In this document: piece after piece, positions 8,305 to 16,117 of the stretch
Layout: every line of letters begins with the position of its first letter
Position numbering within the stretch: the first letter of the stretch is position 1
Assembly (NCBI GenBank): GCA_019359535.1
Contig: JAHHHE010000027.1
Location: 1 to 39,126 of the forward strand
Direction: 5' to 3'
DNA: 39,126 nucleotides
Source: Gloeocapsa sp. UFS-A4-WI-NPMV-4B04
Lineage (GTDB): Bacteria > Cyanobacteriota > Cyanobacteriia > Cyanobacteriales > Chroococcidiopsidaceae
The notes under the pieces: generated by a model
Told to the model about the DNA's origin: nothing
The model's database searches: none
What the model saw: only the letters and a program-made list of their open reading frames with translations
Made by a program: the position numbers and the translations under genes

Positions 8305-10935
8305 TTGAAACGAGGATGGACGAAGAAGGTTAAAGCTGTTCCTACCTGTGCAGCCAGCAATGATGCTTTGCAAGGACGACACTGCAAGTCAGTTCAGCCA
8401 AAGCTCAAACGGCGGGTTCGCACATCAGTGGCGATCGTTGGCTTAGTAATCTCAATGGGAGCGCCCAATCTTTTACTGACTCGACAAAGTGATCGCGCTC
8501 CAGCAGCTGAAGCGATAAGCAATGAGCCGACGGCTAATAGCGCTCCCGTCACAACTACTGAAGCTGCTAAAAACGAAAGTGTAAACTTGGTGGAACCGAA
8601 AGCGGTAGAACCAGTATCGGTTGCTGCATCTTCTTTGGCTGTAGAACAGCTCAATCAGCCAGTGCAACCCAAAGCAGAGGTTTTACCACCTGTATCGCCT
8701 GTAATTGAATCTGTGCAAAAGGAGCCAAGCTTAGAGCAAGCTCAGAACTATCAAGTAAAGACGAATAGCGAAAAGTTTACTATTGGTGCAAATCAACGTT
8801 TTAGGGAAGTCGCAGGCGTTAGAGTCAGCAAATTAACCAAGCCTCATGCGATCGCGTTAGACAAAAAAGCAGGAATTTCTGGTTACAACAAGCCTCAGCC
8901 TCCTGCAATCCAAGCTGAAAAAGTGGTAAGAATTCAGCGCGAAAATAGACTTGTTCAAAAACTCAAAGCTAGACAAATCGAAACGCTGTCTCAGCCGCCC
9001 TCAGTTGAACTTCAACGCACTGAAATTGCCAAAACACCAGCAATAGTAGTCACACCGCTATTAGCAGAATCGGCGGTAACAGTTAATGCTGAAGTCAACC
9101 CAAAGCAAAGGGCTTTGATTAACCGCTTAAAGCAAACATCGAATCCCGCTAAAGATAGTCTGACAGAACTGAATGCTCAGGCAGCTCCTTCACCTGTAAT
9201 TACTCCACTGGCACAGCCTAATACTACTTTGACATCGCCAAGTAGAAACGAAGCAAGTGTTAATTCGATAGTTGTAGACACAGTAGAACAAAACGTTGCC
9301 GCGCGATCGCCAATTATAGTTAAAAGCAACGAAGAGCCAGTCTTTGGCTTACAGCAGTCACCAGCAACCCCAGAAGCCACAGTAGGAAGTTTGGCAGTGC
9401 CATTAAAAGCACCTCCAACCGAAGCAAGTATTAATCCTGTAGTTGTAGACACAGTAAAACAACAAAACGTAGCCCAACCGTCGCTTGATCCGATAAGTAT
9501 AGAAAGCCCAGAAGTTGACTTGCAGCAGTTACCAGCAATACCAGAAGCTACAGTTGCAGATTCAGAATTGCCATTGGAAACACCAACGGATTCAAGTGAG
9601 GCAGCAATTTCACCGACACTAGAAAGTGATACTCAAGCTCAAGATTTGGTACCATCTGATGTAACGAGCAACGAAAACACAGTTCTAGAGGATATAGAAA
9701 TTACGCCGGAAATCGTAGCCGGGGTTCCTGCTGTCCAAGATGCCAAAAAAGAATTAATTGCTGTAGAATCACCAGCACAAGATTACCAGGTGAAAGCTGG
9801 AGATACGCTATCGGCGATCGCTCGTCAGCACAAAATTCAGGTATCTGAACTGATAGAGACTAATCGCTTAAGTGATCCAGATTTGATTGAAATCAATCAA
9901 AATCTCAAAATTCCTACCTCGCAAGCTAGTAATGGTATAGGTCAAACAATTACCATTATCAACCGCCCTCCTCAATCTAAAACGGCGGCATCTGCATCTA
10001 ATGTTGCATCCGTATTTGTTATTCCACCATTATCATCTGCCAATAACAGTAGTGTTGCCTATACTGGCATGGGTGGTAGCATTTCAGACGCAGCAGAGCA
10101 ACTGACGGCTACACCTGTTGATTATGAAACTCAGGTGAGCTTAACAAATCCTCAAGATTTGCAGACTGATATTCAGAAATTACGGCAGAAATACTATGCC
10201 CAGCATAGAGCTAGTCAACTTATGCCCGTAGTGAATGAAACCGTTACAGTACCAACATCAGCTCAAGTTCCCGCACCCACTACAGTAGCCATTCCTGCTC
10301 AAAGGATTAATCCTCAAGTACGTTCGCTTAAATCAGTTAATGAACCGATTAATCCAGAGTTCCGTGTCGCTCAAGCGGTTCCTACCTCTCAAGCTAAAAC
10401 TAAAGCTAGAGTAGCAACAGCAGCTAGCGGTTTAGATGCCTCTGAATCGATTCAAACTTTAAGAGGACGGCAAGTTTCTCCAGAGTTGCCACCTTTGGGG
10501 GGAGTAGATACTTACTTGCCTAAACCGAATTCCACTCCCTTAAAGGGATATATTTGGCCAGCAAAAGGTGTCCTAACTTCCGGTTATGGCTGGCGCTGGG
10601 GACGTATGCACAAAGGAATTGATATTGCTGCCCCGATTGGAACGCCAATTCTCGCGGCGGCTCCCGGCGTTGTGGTTAGATCTGGCTGGAATTCTGGCGG
10701 CTATGGCAAACTCGTGGAGATCAAGCATACGGATGGTACTATCACGCGCTATGCTCACAATCACCGGCTGCGGGTGCAGGCAGGCCAAGCAGTTGAGCAA
10801 GGTCAGCAAATTTCTGATATGGGCAGCACAGGCTTCAGCACTGGGCCACACCTTCACTTTGAGGTACATCCAGGAGGCAGGTCCGCAGTTAATCCAATTG
10901 CCTTTCTTCCAAAAAGAGTTACCAGTCGGAGGTGA
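8305..10935 (+). CDS. LysM and M23-domain cell-wall peptidase (secreted or membrane-anchored)
   Basis: An 876-residue envelope protein. A basic N-terminus is followed by a hydrophobic segment at about residues 41-56 (TSVAIVGLVISMGAP), a membrane anchor or signal. A long, low-complexity Pro/Glu/Val-rich region follows, then one LysM peptidoglycan-binding domain from residue 493 (YQVKAGDTLSAIARQH), and a C-terminal M23 LytM-type metallopeptidase domain from about 748. Zinc-site motifs are His769 and Asp773 in HKGID and the HLH motif His849/His851, so the enzyme looks catalytically competent. It should cleave peptidoglycan cross-bridges. The start is TTG at 8305, chosen because AGGAGG (8294-8299) lies five bases upstream. 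The region at residues 316-429 contains a decayed internal duplication. The stop lies inside a repeat tract. Confidence 0.93.
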   Translation: MKRGWTKKVKAVPTCAASNDALQGRHCKSVQPKLKRRVRTSVAIVGLVISMGAPNLLLTRQSDRAPAAEAISNEPTANSAPVTTTEAAKNESVNLVEPKAVEPVSVAASSLAVEQLNQPVQPKAEVLPPVSPVIESVQKEPSLEQAQNYQVKTNSEKFTIGANQRFREVAGVRVSKLTKPHAIALDKKAGISGYNKPQPPAIQAEKVVRIQRENRLVQKLKARQIETLSQPPSVELQRTEIAKTPAIVVTPLLAESAVTVNAEVNPKQRALINRLKQTSNPAKDSLTELNAQAAPSPVITPLAQPNTTLTSPSRNEASVNSIVVDTVEQNVAARSPIIVKSNEEPVFGLQQSPATPEATVGSLAVPLKAPPTEASINPVVVDTVKQQNVAQPSLDPISIESPEVDLQQLPAIPEATVADSELPLETPTDSSEAAISPTLESDTQAQDLVPSDVTSNENTVLEDIEITPEIVAGVPAVQDAKKELIAVESPAQDYQVKAGDTLSAIARQHKIQVSELIETNRLSDPDLIEINQNLKIPTSQASNGIGQTITIINRPPQSKTAASASNVASVFVIPPLSSANNSSVAYTGMGGSISDAAEQLTATPVDYETQVSLTNPQDLQTDIQKLRQKYYAQHRASQLMPVVNETVTVPTSAQVPAPTTVAIPAQRINPQVRSLKSVNEPINPEFRVAQAVPTSQAKTKARVATAASGLDASESIQTLRGRQVSPELPPLGGVDTYLPKPNSTPLKGYIWPAKGVLTSGYGWRWGRMHKGIDIAAPIGTPILAAAPGVVVRSGWNSGGYGKLVEIKHTDGTITRYAHNHRLRVQAGQAVEQGQQISDMGSTGFSTGPHLHFEVHPGGRSAVNPIAFLPKRVTSRR

Positions 10936-11005
10936 GTAGATAAAAAGTGAAGAAGTGAGCAGTGAGTAGACAAGAAAAGATTTTATTTCACTGTTCACTA
11001 CTCAC
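10933..11005. repeat. GTGAGTAGT-family repeat in inverted arrangement
   Basis: The tract starts at the stop codon of the peptidase gene. Its left part reads GTGAGCAGTGAGTAG and its right part CTGTTCACTACTCAC, which are imperfectly complementary (about 12 of 15 positions), with an AT-rich centre. It could fold as a hairpin in RNA or DNA and lies just before the terminator-like stem at 11062. Confidence 0.75.
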
Positions 11006-11061
11006 TTTCCAGCGGAGCTTGCGGCGGCTACTTACTCTTCCCGTTTAAATAATTGACTTGC

Positions 11062-11086
11062 AAAGGGAGCAAATATAGCTCCCTTT
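11062..11086. terminator. Bidirectional terminator-like stem between convergent genes
   Basis: AAAGGGAGC (11062-11070) and GCTCCCTTT (11078-11086) form a perfect nine-pair stem with the seven-base loop AAATATA. It sits between the ends of the M23 peptidase (+) and the sugar-phosphate transferase (-), four bases from the latter's stop. The A/T ends give a short U tract in both directions, consistent with shared Rho-independent termination. Confidence 0.7.
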
Positions 11087-11090
11087 ATTT

Positions 11091-12188
11091 CTAGCGAACT
11101 GCTCTTTGTGACACTGCCTGTATCCTGCGCCAAATAGTAAAGCTTAACAGGATAATAATGCTGCCAAGAGTGACCAAAATCGCTACTTCAGTCATGCCTT
11201 GCAGTTTCATTGCCAGTGAGTTACAAACTAAAGTAACTGCCCAAAGTGTGAGCGCAGTACGACGTTGTGATAAACCTCTAGCAAGCAAGCGGTGATGCAA
11301 GTGGTCTTTGCCAGGGGTACTGAGGGGATTTTTACCCGCAATTAACCGCAGCACAAATACCTGAGTAGTGTCTAGCACTGGCAAGAGTAAAAACAGAACT
11401 GGAGGTACGAGCGAGAACACTGTAGTTACTTTGAGGTTGCCTAAGATGCTAGTAGCAGCTAAAACATACCCAAAAAAGTAGGCTCCAGCATCGCCCATAA
11501 TAATTTGTGAAGGGTGAAAGTTGTGTCGCAAAAAGCCGAGTGCTCCACCTCCCAACGCAGCTAGAAGCAACGTTGCGGCTGCTCTAGTTTCAAATTGGGC
11601 TGAAACTGCTAAAAGGCTCATAGCGGTAATAAAGCTGACTCCTCCTGCCAAGCCATCCATGCCGTCCATTAAGTTGATGGCGTTGGTAATGCCTACAACC
11701 CACAATACTGTAAGCAATATCGAGAATAGTGGGTCGGTAAAAGTGCCAAAATGGGCTTCAATTCGGATGCCGCTAGATATCAGTAAAAGTGCTGTTAGAA
11801 TCTGGGTCAATAAACGAACCCAAGCGGGTAAACTAAACTGGTCGTCGATAAAGCCTACAAGCACTAAAATCGAGCCGCCTAGTAAAATAGTCAGCACCTC
11901 AGCCAATACACCTTCAATGATGATTGGTCTTAATAGAGTTGCTAGCACTAAGGCAGCGAGTACCCCAGCATAAATTACCAAGCCGCCCGCATTAGGTAAG
12001 GGTTCTCGGTTAAGCCGTCGCTCGTTGGGTTGGTCTGCCCAACCAACACGCAAGGCAAACAAGCGTACTGAGGGGATTAAACGCCACGTAACTCCCCAAG
12101 CTAACAGAAAGGTAAACATTACTGCTAACCATCCCGAACCGCTAGGGTTGGCAATGCCGAGTGACTGAAGGAAGCCGTACAGGTTCAT
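11091..12188 (-). CDS. MraY/WecA-family polyprenyl-phosphate sugar-1-phosphate transferase (TagO/Rfe-like)
   Basis: A 365-residue integral membrane enzyme with about ten to eleven hydrophobic segments. It carries the signature motifs of the family that moves a sugar-1-phosphate from a UDP-sugar (usually GlcNAc) to a polyprenyl phosphate carrier: NLMDGMDGLAGG near residues 168-180 with the catalytic Asp pair, HPSQIIMGDAGAYFFG, and the His-rich loop PGKDHLHHRLL, which separates WecA/TagO-type enzymes from true MraY. It therefore probably starts synthesis of an envelope or exopolysaccharide rather than lipid I. No other polysaccharide genes are adjacent. The start ATG (12186-12188) leads straight into the first membrane region. 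Confidence 0.9.
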   Translation of the reverse strand: MNLYGFLQSLGIANPSGSGWLAVMFTFLLAWGVTWRLIPSVRLFALRVGWADQPNERRLNREPLPNAGGLVIYAGVLAALVLATLLRPIIIEGVLAEVLTILLGGSILVLVGFIDDQFSLPAWVRLLTQILTALLLISSGIRIEAHFGTFTDPLFSILLTVLWVVGITNAINLMDGMDGLAGGVSFITAMSLLAVSAQFETRAAATLLLAALGGGALGFLRHNFHPSQIIMGDAGAYFFGYVLAATSILGNLKVTTVFSLVPPVLFLLLPVLDTTQVFVLRLIAGKNPLSTPGKDHLHHRLLARGLSQRRTALTLWAVTLVCNSLAMKLQGMTEVAILVTLGSIIILLSFTIWRRIQAVSQRAVR

Positions 12189-12410
12189 TTGCTGAACATG
12201 AGCATTAACAGTATTTAAATCAATATGCTACAGCGCTATGCAAGTTCTGTAGCTGTTGACAGTCTAGAACACGAATAAAGAATTTTTAGTCTATCCTTTT
12301 AAAGTTTTCAAACTCATATTTATTGCAATCTGTCAATATCTGAATTTAAGTAAAAAAATTGATTGCATTGCTTTTTTGTGCTATGGTTATATATCGTAGA
12401 TAAACAATTT

Positions 12411-12484
12411 GGCTCAGTAGCTCAGTTGGTTAGAGCACGGGACTCATAAGCCTGGGGTCGTTGGTTCAACTCCGACCTGAGCCA
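12411..12484 (+). tRNA. tRNA with CAT anticodon, probably elongator tRNA-Met
   Basis: The 74-base sequence folds as a cloverleaf. The acceptor stem is GGCTCAG paired with CTGAGCC, with discriminator A and no encoded CCA. It has a D arm GCTC/GAGC, anticodon loop CTCATAA, and T arm GTTGG-TTCAACT-CCGAC. The paired first base (G1-C72) argues against initiator tRNA. A lysidine-modified tRNA-Ile with the same CAT anticodon is a possible alternative. The innermost anticodon-stem pair (31-39) is an A-G mismatch. A TATATA box at about 12388-12393 lies at a plausible -10 distance, but no strong -35 was found. The next gene ends on the opposite strand at 12502. Confidence 0.9.
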
Positions 12485-12501
12485 TTTAAACATTTTTTAA
12501 A

Positions 12502-14652
12502 TTAAATCTCAAGGTCGTGCCAGTGGCGGATTAATTCGGCAACAGACCAAGCTTGGGCGATCGCTCCTTTGGGTGCATGAGGCGGATCACCATCAAAAAT
12601 CTCAGAAATTGAACCAATACAGGCTTGGTTAAGAAAGTGATTCACTAAGGGTTGACAGTTCAAGGGAACTGGCTCGGAGTCATAAAATCGCCGCCAAGCC
12701 CGAATAAAAGGACCAATTAGCCAACTCCAAATAGTGCCTTGGTGGTAAGCGCGATCGCGATCAACTGAGTCTCCCCCATAGTTACCAATATACTCTGGAT
12801 CATCGGACTCTAGGCTACGCAGACCGTAAGGCGTAAGTAAGCTAGTCTTCGCCTGCTCAAGTACCTGACGCGCTTGCACGGGAGGAAACCCACAATGATA
12901 TAGCGAAAGCGCTAAAACAGCATTCGGTCGAATTTGAGCGTTTAGGCGATCATCCGGCTCAATTGTATCGTATAAGTATCCCTTATTAGGGTTCCAGAAC
13001 TTTTGCAGCGATGCTTTAACTTGCTGTGCCTGTTGCTCATAACGTCGCGCCTGATTGCTCAAGCGTACTCCCGCCATATCTGGCTCACTGCTCAAGCGTT
13101 CCGCCCAACCACTAGCCCAACACAAAGCAGAGTACCAGAGAGCATTAATTTCTACAGATTTACCGCGACGTGGGGTGACAGGTTGACCGTCAACTAGGGC
13201 ATCCATCCACGTTAGTGCTACACCAGGGGCATCCCAACTGATTAGCCCATCAGCAGCATCAACTTGAATATTGTATTTCGTGCCAGTTGTGAAGGCTTTG
13301 TATATTTGCTGTACTACAGGATATTGTTCAGCCAGGAAATTCCAATCCTGTGTAGCTTCTAGGTAAAGACCCAAAGTTTCAATCCACCAGAGCGTTGCAT
13401 CAATACTGTTATAAAACGGTTCAGTTCCGGCATCAGGAAATGTATTTGGAATTAGACCATATTGACAATAATGACCAAAAGTTTTTAGTAACCCTTTGGC
13501 TAAGTCAAATCGCTGTGTTGTTAGCGCTAATCCTGGTAGTGCAATTAAGGTATCGCGCCCCCAATCATTAAACCAATGATAACCAGCGATCGCAGTCGGT
13601 CCTGCAATTGAAGCTCGATAGACAATAAATTGATCTCCAGCTTGTAAAAGTTGCTGCCAAGGAAGAGGACAAGGAGACACGATGCGGGGACAAGGCGAAA
13701 GGCTTTCCTTTGTTCGTTGCAATTTAGGCTCATCTAGCTGGGCAAACTGATCGGCTAACCGTTTTTGTTCTGCCTGCACAGCTTGTTCAAATTCCTCGGA
13801 ATTAAGGCAGTGTTGCAAGTCCAGTTGAGTAGTGGCTTCTATCGTTACAGTTGTTCCTGGTTGTAAAATTACTGTGAGGTAGCCTGGGCTGTACAAGTCT
13901 TCGCGATCGCCTAATCCTCTTTTTGTTTCCTCTGGCAACCAATAATCCCAATACCACACTGGATCTGCTTGATACTCTCCTTGCGTCCAGCGCAATTGCC
14001 AAGCTGTTCCCAATTGTCCTGATTGAACCGCTTGGAGACAAATTTGGTGTTTCCCAATAATTTGAGAAAACTGTAACATTGGGTGATTTTGTTGCTGGTG
14101 GTGAAAGTCGCGATCGCCAATCATCAACCGCAATCTCAAAATCGCCGCCTCACTACCTTCATAGCGGTACTCAATCAAAATCCGATGACAAAATGGGTGT
14201 TGGGTGTTTGGTGTTGGGGAGCCAGCGCTGTGCGGGGGTTCCCCCCGTTGAAGCGACTGGCGTTGTTGGGAAGTAGATTTTACCTTTTCCTGCCTCTCGC
14301 CTCTTGCCTCTTGCCTCTGATTAGGCATCACTATTCGTCTGCTTAACTGCCAGTTATCCTGAGCCCAAATCCAGCTAGGAACTGGCGAAATCTCAAAACT
14401 CTGTAGCAGCTTGTACCCACTCGGTTCTACTGTGCCACTACCCCAGAAATTTGTCCCTAGCGCCACGACTGAATCGCCCACTTCTAAACTTGCCTCTAGG
14501 TGCGAAAGCAAGAGCGTCCGCTTACTAGGTGGGTCAAGCGCTGCAATCAGCCAGCCATGATATGTGCGAGTGCGCGCATCTGAAATCGTACCACTCGCAA
14601 AACTACCTAGCCCATTAGTCAGCAGCCATTCTCTCGCATCTAAATCACCCAT
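12502..14652 (-). CDS. Amylo-alpha-1,6-glucosidase / glycogen debranching-type enzyme (GH133-like)
   Basis: A 716-residue protein of the bacterial family with a GDE-N-type N-terminal domain and a GDE-C (alpha/alpha toroid) C-terminal domain. The start shows LTNGLGSFASGT and RTYHGWLIAA, typical of the N-domain. The C-domain contains WFNDWGRDTLIALPG from residue 360, IPNTFPDAGTEPFYNSIDATLWW, the block ALTWMDALVDGQPVTPR, and GTIWSWLIGPFIRA. Members hydrolyse alpha-1,6 branch stubs in glycogen or related glucans. Two low-complexity segments, residues about 109-154 and 315-333, are encoded by repeat-like DNA and look like in-frame insertions. The gene is divergent from the peroxiredoxin. glgC, from the synthetic side of glycogen metabolism, lies 5 kb away. 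Confidence 0.9.
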   Translation of the reverse strand: MGDLDAREWLLTNGLGSFASGTISDARTRTYHGWLIAALDPPSKRTLLLSHLEASLEVGDSVVALGTNFWGSGTVEPSGYKLLQSFEISPVPSWIWAQDNWQLSRRIVMPNQRQEARGERQEKVKSTSQQRQSLQRGEPPHSAGSPTPNTQHPFCHRILIEYRYEGSEAAILRLRLMIGDRDFHHQQQNHPMLQFSQIIGKHQICLQAVQSGQLGTAWQLRWTQGEYQADPVWYWDYWLPEETKRGLGDREDLYSPGYLTVILQPGTTVTIEATTQLDLQHCLNSEEFEQAVQAEQKRLADQFAQLDEPKLQRTKESLSPCPRIVSPCPLPWQQLLQAGDQFIVYRASIAGPTAIAGYHWFNDWGRDTLIALPGLALTTQRFDLAKGLLKTFGHYCQYGLIPNTFPDAGTEPFYNSIDATLWWIETLGLYLEATQDWNFLAEQYPVVQQIYKAFTTGTKYNIQVDAADGLISWDAPGVALTWMDALVDGQPVTPRRGKSVEINALWYSALCWASGWAERLSSEPDMAGVRLSNQARRYEQQAQQVKASLQKFWNPNKGYLYDTIEPDDRLNAQIRPNAVLALSLYHCGFPPVQARQVLEQAKTSLLTPYGLRSLESDDPEYIGNYGGDSVDRDRAYHQGTIWSWLIGPFIRAWRRFYDSEPVPLNCQPLVNHFLNQACIGSISEIFDGDPPHAPKGAIAQAWSVAELIRHWHDLEI
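13655..13710. repeat. In-frame GGGGACAAGG-type repeat inside the debranching-type gene
   Basis: The plus strand shows near-copies of GAGGACAAGGAGACA and GGGGACAAGGCGA. On the coding strand this gives residues about 315-333, a Ser/Pro/Cys-rich segment (SLSPCPRIVSPCPLP) between the two enzyme domains. The repeat character and unusual composition suggest insertion of a short-repeat element without loss of frame. Confidence 0.6.
14192..14328. repeat. In-frame compound repeat insertion inside the debranching-type gene
   Basis: The plus strand carries GGTGTTGGGTGTTTGGTGTT at the left, a hairpin-like GGGGGTTCCCCCC core and GCCTCTCGCCTCTTGCCTC units at the right. The coding strand yields a hydrophilic, Gln/Arg/Pro-rich stretch at residues about 109-154 (NQRQEARGERQEK...TPNTQH) between normal beta-strand blocks of the N-domain. 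The same GCCTCT units recur inside acpS. Confidence 0.7.
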
Positions 14653-14788
14653 TTGCTACTCAAAATCGTTATGACTATGATATATTTGTAACAGTTCGTA
14701 AATAATTAGTAGTTGCGTATACGGGTAAGTCTGTATTGGCTTTTCTCGTAATTACTCGCAAGTAGAAGCATAAAGGAGAATTAGTTTA

Positions 14789-15400
14789 ATGCCTTTAAGT
14801 TATGCAGCAGAAGGATGTCTGAGAGTTGGTCAAGTGGCTCCAGAATTTACTGCAACGGCTGTAGTCGATCAGGAATTCAAGACAATTAAACTGTCCGACT
14901 ATCGTGGCAAGTATGTCATTTTATTCTTCTATCCACTAGACTTTACCTTTGTTTGCCCTACTGAAATTACCGCATTTAGCGATCGCTTCGACGATTTTAA
15001 GCAAATTAACACCGAAGTGCTTGGAGTTTCTGTTGACAGTGAGTTTTCCCACCTAGCTTGGATTCAGAGCGATCGCAAGGCTGGCGGTGTTGGCGATCTT
15101 AATTACCCCCTTGTTTCCGACATCAAAAAAGAAATTAGTGCCGCCTACAACGTTCTTGATCCAGAAGCAGGCGTAGCCCTCCGAGGTTTGTTCATTATTG
15201 ACAAAGAAGGTGTGATTCAGCACGCAACGATCAACAACCTGTCATTTGGTCGCAGCGTCGATGAAACCTTAAGAACACTGCAAGCAATTCAGTATGTTCA
15301 GTCTCATCCTGATGAAGTTTGCCCAGCTGGTTGGCAACCAGGCGACCAGACAATGACTCCTGATCCAGTTAAGTCAAAAGTCTTCTTTGCCTCTGTCTAA
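14789..15400 (+). CDS. Typical 2-Cys peroxiredoxin
   Basis: A 203-residue thiol peroxidase of the AhpC/Prx1 class that reduces hydrogen peroxide and organic hydroperoxides using thioredoxin-type electrons. The peroxidatic Cys56 lies in [14 protein letters not shown] with the conserved Pro/Thr environment, and the resolving Cys178 in [10 protein letters not shown]. The C-terminus resembles chloroplast 2-Cys Prx. AAGGAG at 14772-14777 supports the ATG at 14789. It is followed by a strong terminator-like hairpin and then by a peroxiredoxin-like gene and a GST, suggesting a local antioxidant group. It is divergently arranged with the debranching-type gene. Confidence 0.95.
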   Translation: MPLSYAAEGCLRVGQVAPEFTATAVVDQEFKTIKLSDYRGKYVILFFYPLDFTFVCPTEITAFSDRFDDFKQINTEVLGVSVDSEFSHLAWIQSDRKAGGVGDLNYPLVSDIKKEISAAYNVLDPEAGVALRGLFIIDKEGVIQHATINNLSFGRSVDETLRTLQAIQYVQSHPDEVCPAGWQPGDQTMTPDPVKSKVFFASV

Positions 15401-15452
15401 ATCTTGGTGGCTAGTGTATGTCAATAACACTAATAGCTACCTCTAAATTTCC

Positions 15453-15507
15453 AAAACCCCAACACTGCTGATATTTGTTATCGGATAAAGTGTTGGGGTT
15501 TTAGTTT
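15453..15507 (+). terminator. Rho-independent terminator after the 2-Cys peroxiredoxin
   Basis: AAAACCCCAACACT (15453-15466) and AGTGTTGGGGTTTT (15489-15502) form a perfect 14-pair stem around a 22-base loop, followed by AGTTTATTTTT. It should end the peroxiredoxin transcript before the next gene, which then needs its own promoter or read-through. Confidence 0.85.
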
Positions 15508-15539
15508 ATTTTTAACTTAGATTGAAGAGATAAGGTATT

Positions 15540-16073
15540 GTGTTAACTTCCAGCGACTTTAGCGGATTATTAAATCAGCGATTTTTCCGCAATCTTTTGC
15601 CAATTCCAGCTACCAACAGCCTAAAACTAGGAGAGACAACTCCAAACTTTACGCTGCCAGATATTACTAATAGCCAGCTAGTCAAATTAGCGAACTTTAA
15701 AGGTAAACAACCAGTAATACTTGCTTTTACTCGTATCTTCACCGAAAAGCAATATTGCCCCTTTTGCTTTCCTCACATTAAAGCCCTAAATGAACACTAC
15801 GAGCAGTTTACTAAGCGGGGCGTAGAAGTTTTGATGATTACAAGTACCGACGAACGGCAGAGTCAAAAAGTCGTTATTGATTTGGGTTTGAACATACCTT
15901 TATTAAGCGATCCTAGCTGCGCTGTTTTCCGTGCTTATGAAGTAGGGCAAGCATTAGGAGCGCCTCTACCAGCACAGTTTGTGTTAGACAAAGAAGGCAA
16001 ACTGAGTTACACACATTTATTTTCTTTTCTGTCTCATAACGCTAGAGTTGAAACTTTGCTAGAGCAATTCTAG
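15540..16073 (+). CDS. Peroxiredoxin-like (AhpC/TSA-fold) protein with a CPFC motif
   Basis: A 177-residue thioredoxin-fold protein. LKLGETTPNFTLPDI at residues 28-42 and VLDKEGKLSYTHLF near the C-terminus place it in the AhpC/TSA-redoxin group. In place of the usual single peroxidatic Cys it has Cys73-Pro-Phe-Cys76 after TRIFTEKQY, a CxxC pair more like thioredoxin-type reductants, with another Cys near residue 126 (SDPSCAVF). It could be a peroxidase with an unusual resolving arrangement or a thiol-disulfide oxidoreductase. The start is GTG at 15540, weakly supported by ATAAGG upstream. It lies between the 2-Cys peroxiredoxin and the GST on the same strand. Confidence 0.8.
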   Translation: MLTSSDFSGLLNQRFFRNLLPIPATNSLKLGETTPNFTLPDITNSQLVKLANFKGKQPVILAFTRIFTEKQYCPFCFPHIKALNEHYEQFTKRGVEVLMITSTDERQSQKVVIDLGLNIPLLSDPSCAVFRAYEVGQALGAPLPAQFVLDKEGKLSYTHLFSFLSHNARVETLLEQF

Positions 16074-16117
16074 GATTAGGCAATAGAATTAAGTACATAC
16101 ACAAAAGGGAGTTATTT

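Noticed and set aside
12484..12502. AT-only hairpin after the tRNA gene (ATTTAAA/TTTAAAT)
   Set aside because: A seven-pair all-AT stem in AT-rich sequence is expected by chance and too weak to call as a terminator.
14690..14703. NtcA-like GTA-N8-TA sequence upstream of the 2-Cys peroxiredoxin
   Set aside because: The right half reads TAA rather than TAC, and no suitable -10 box at the expected distance was found.
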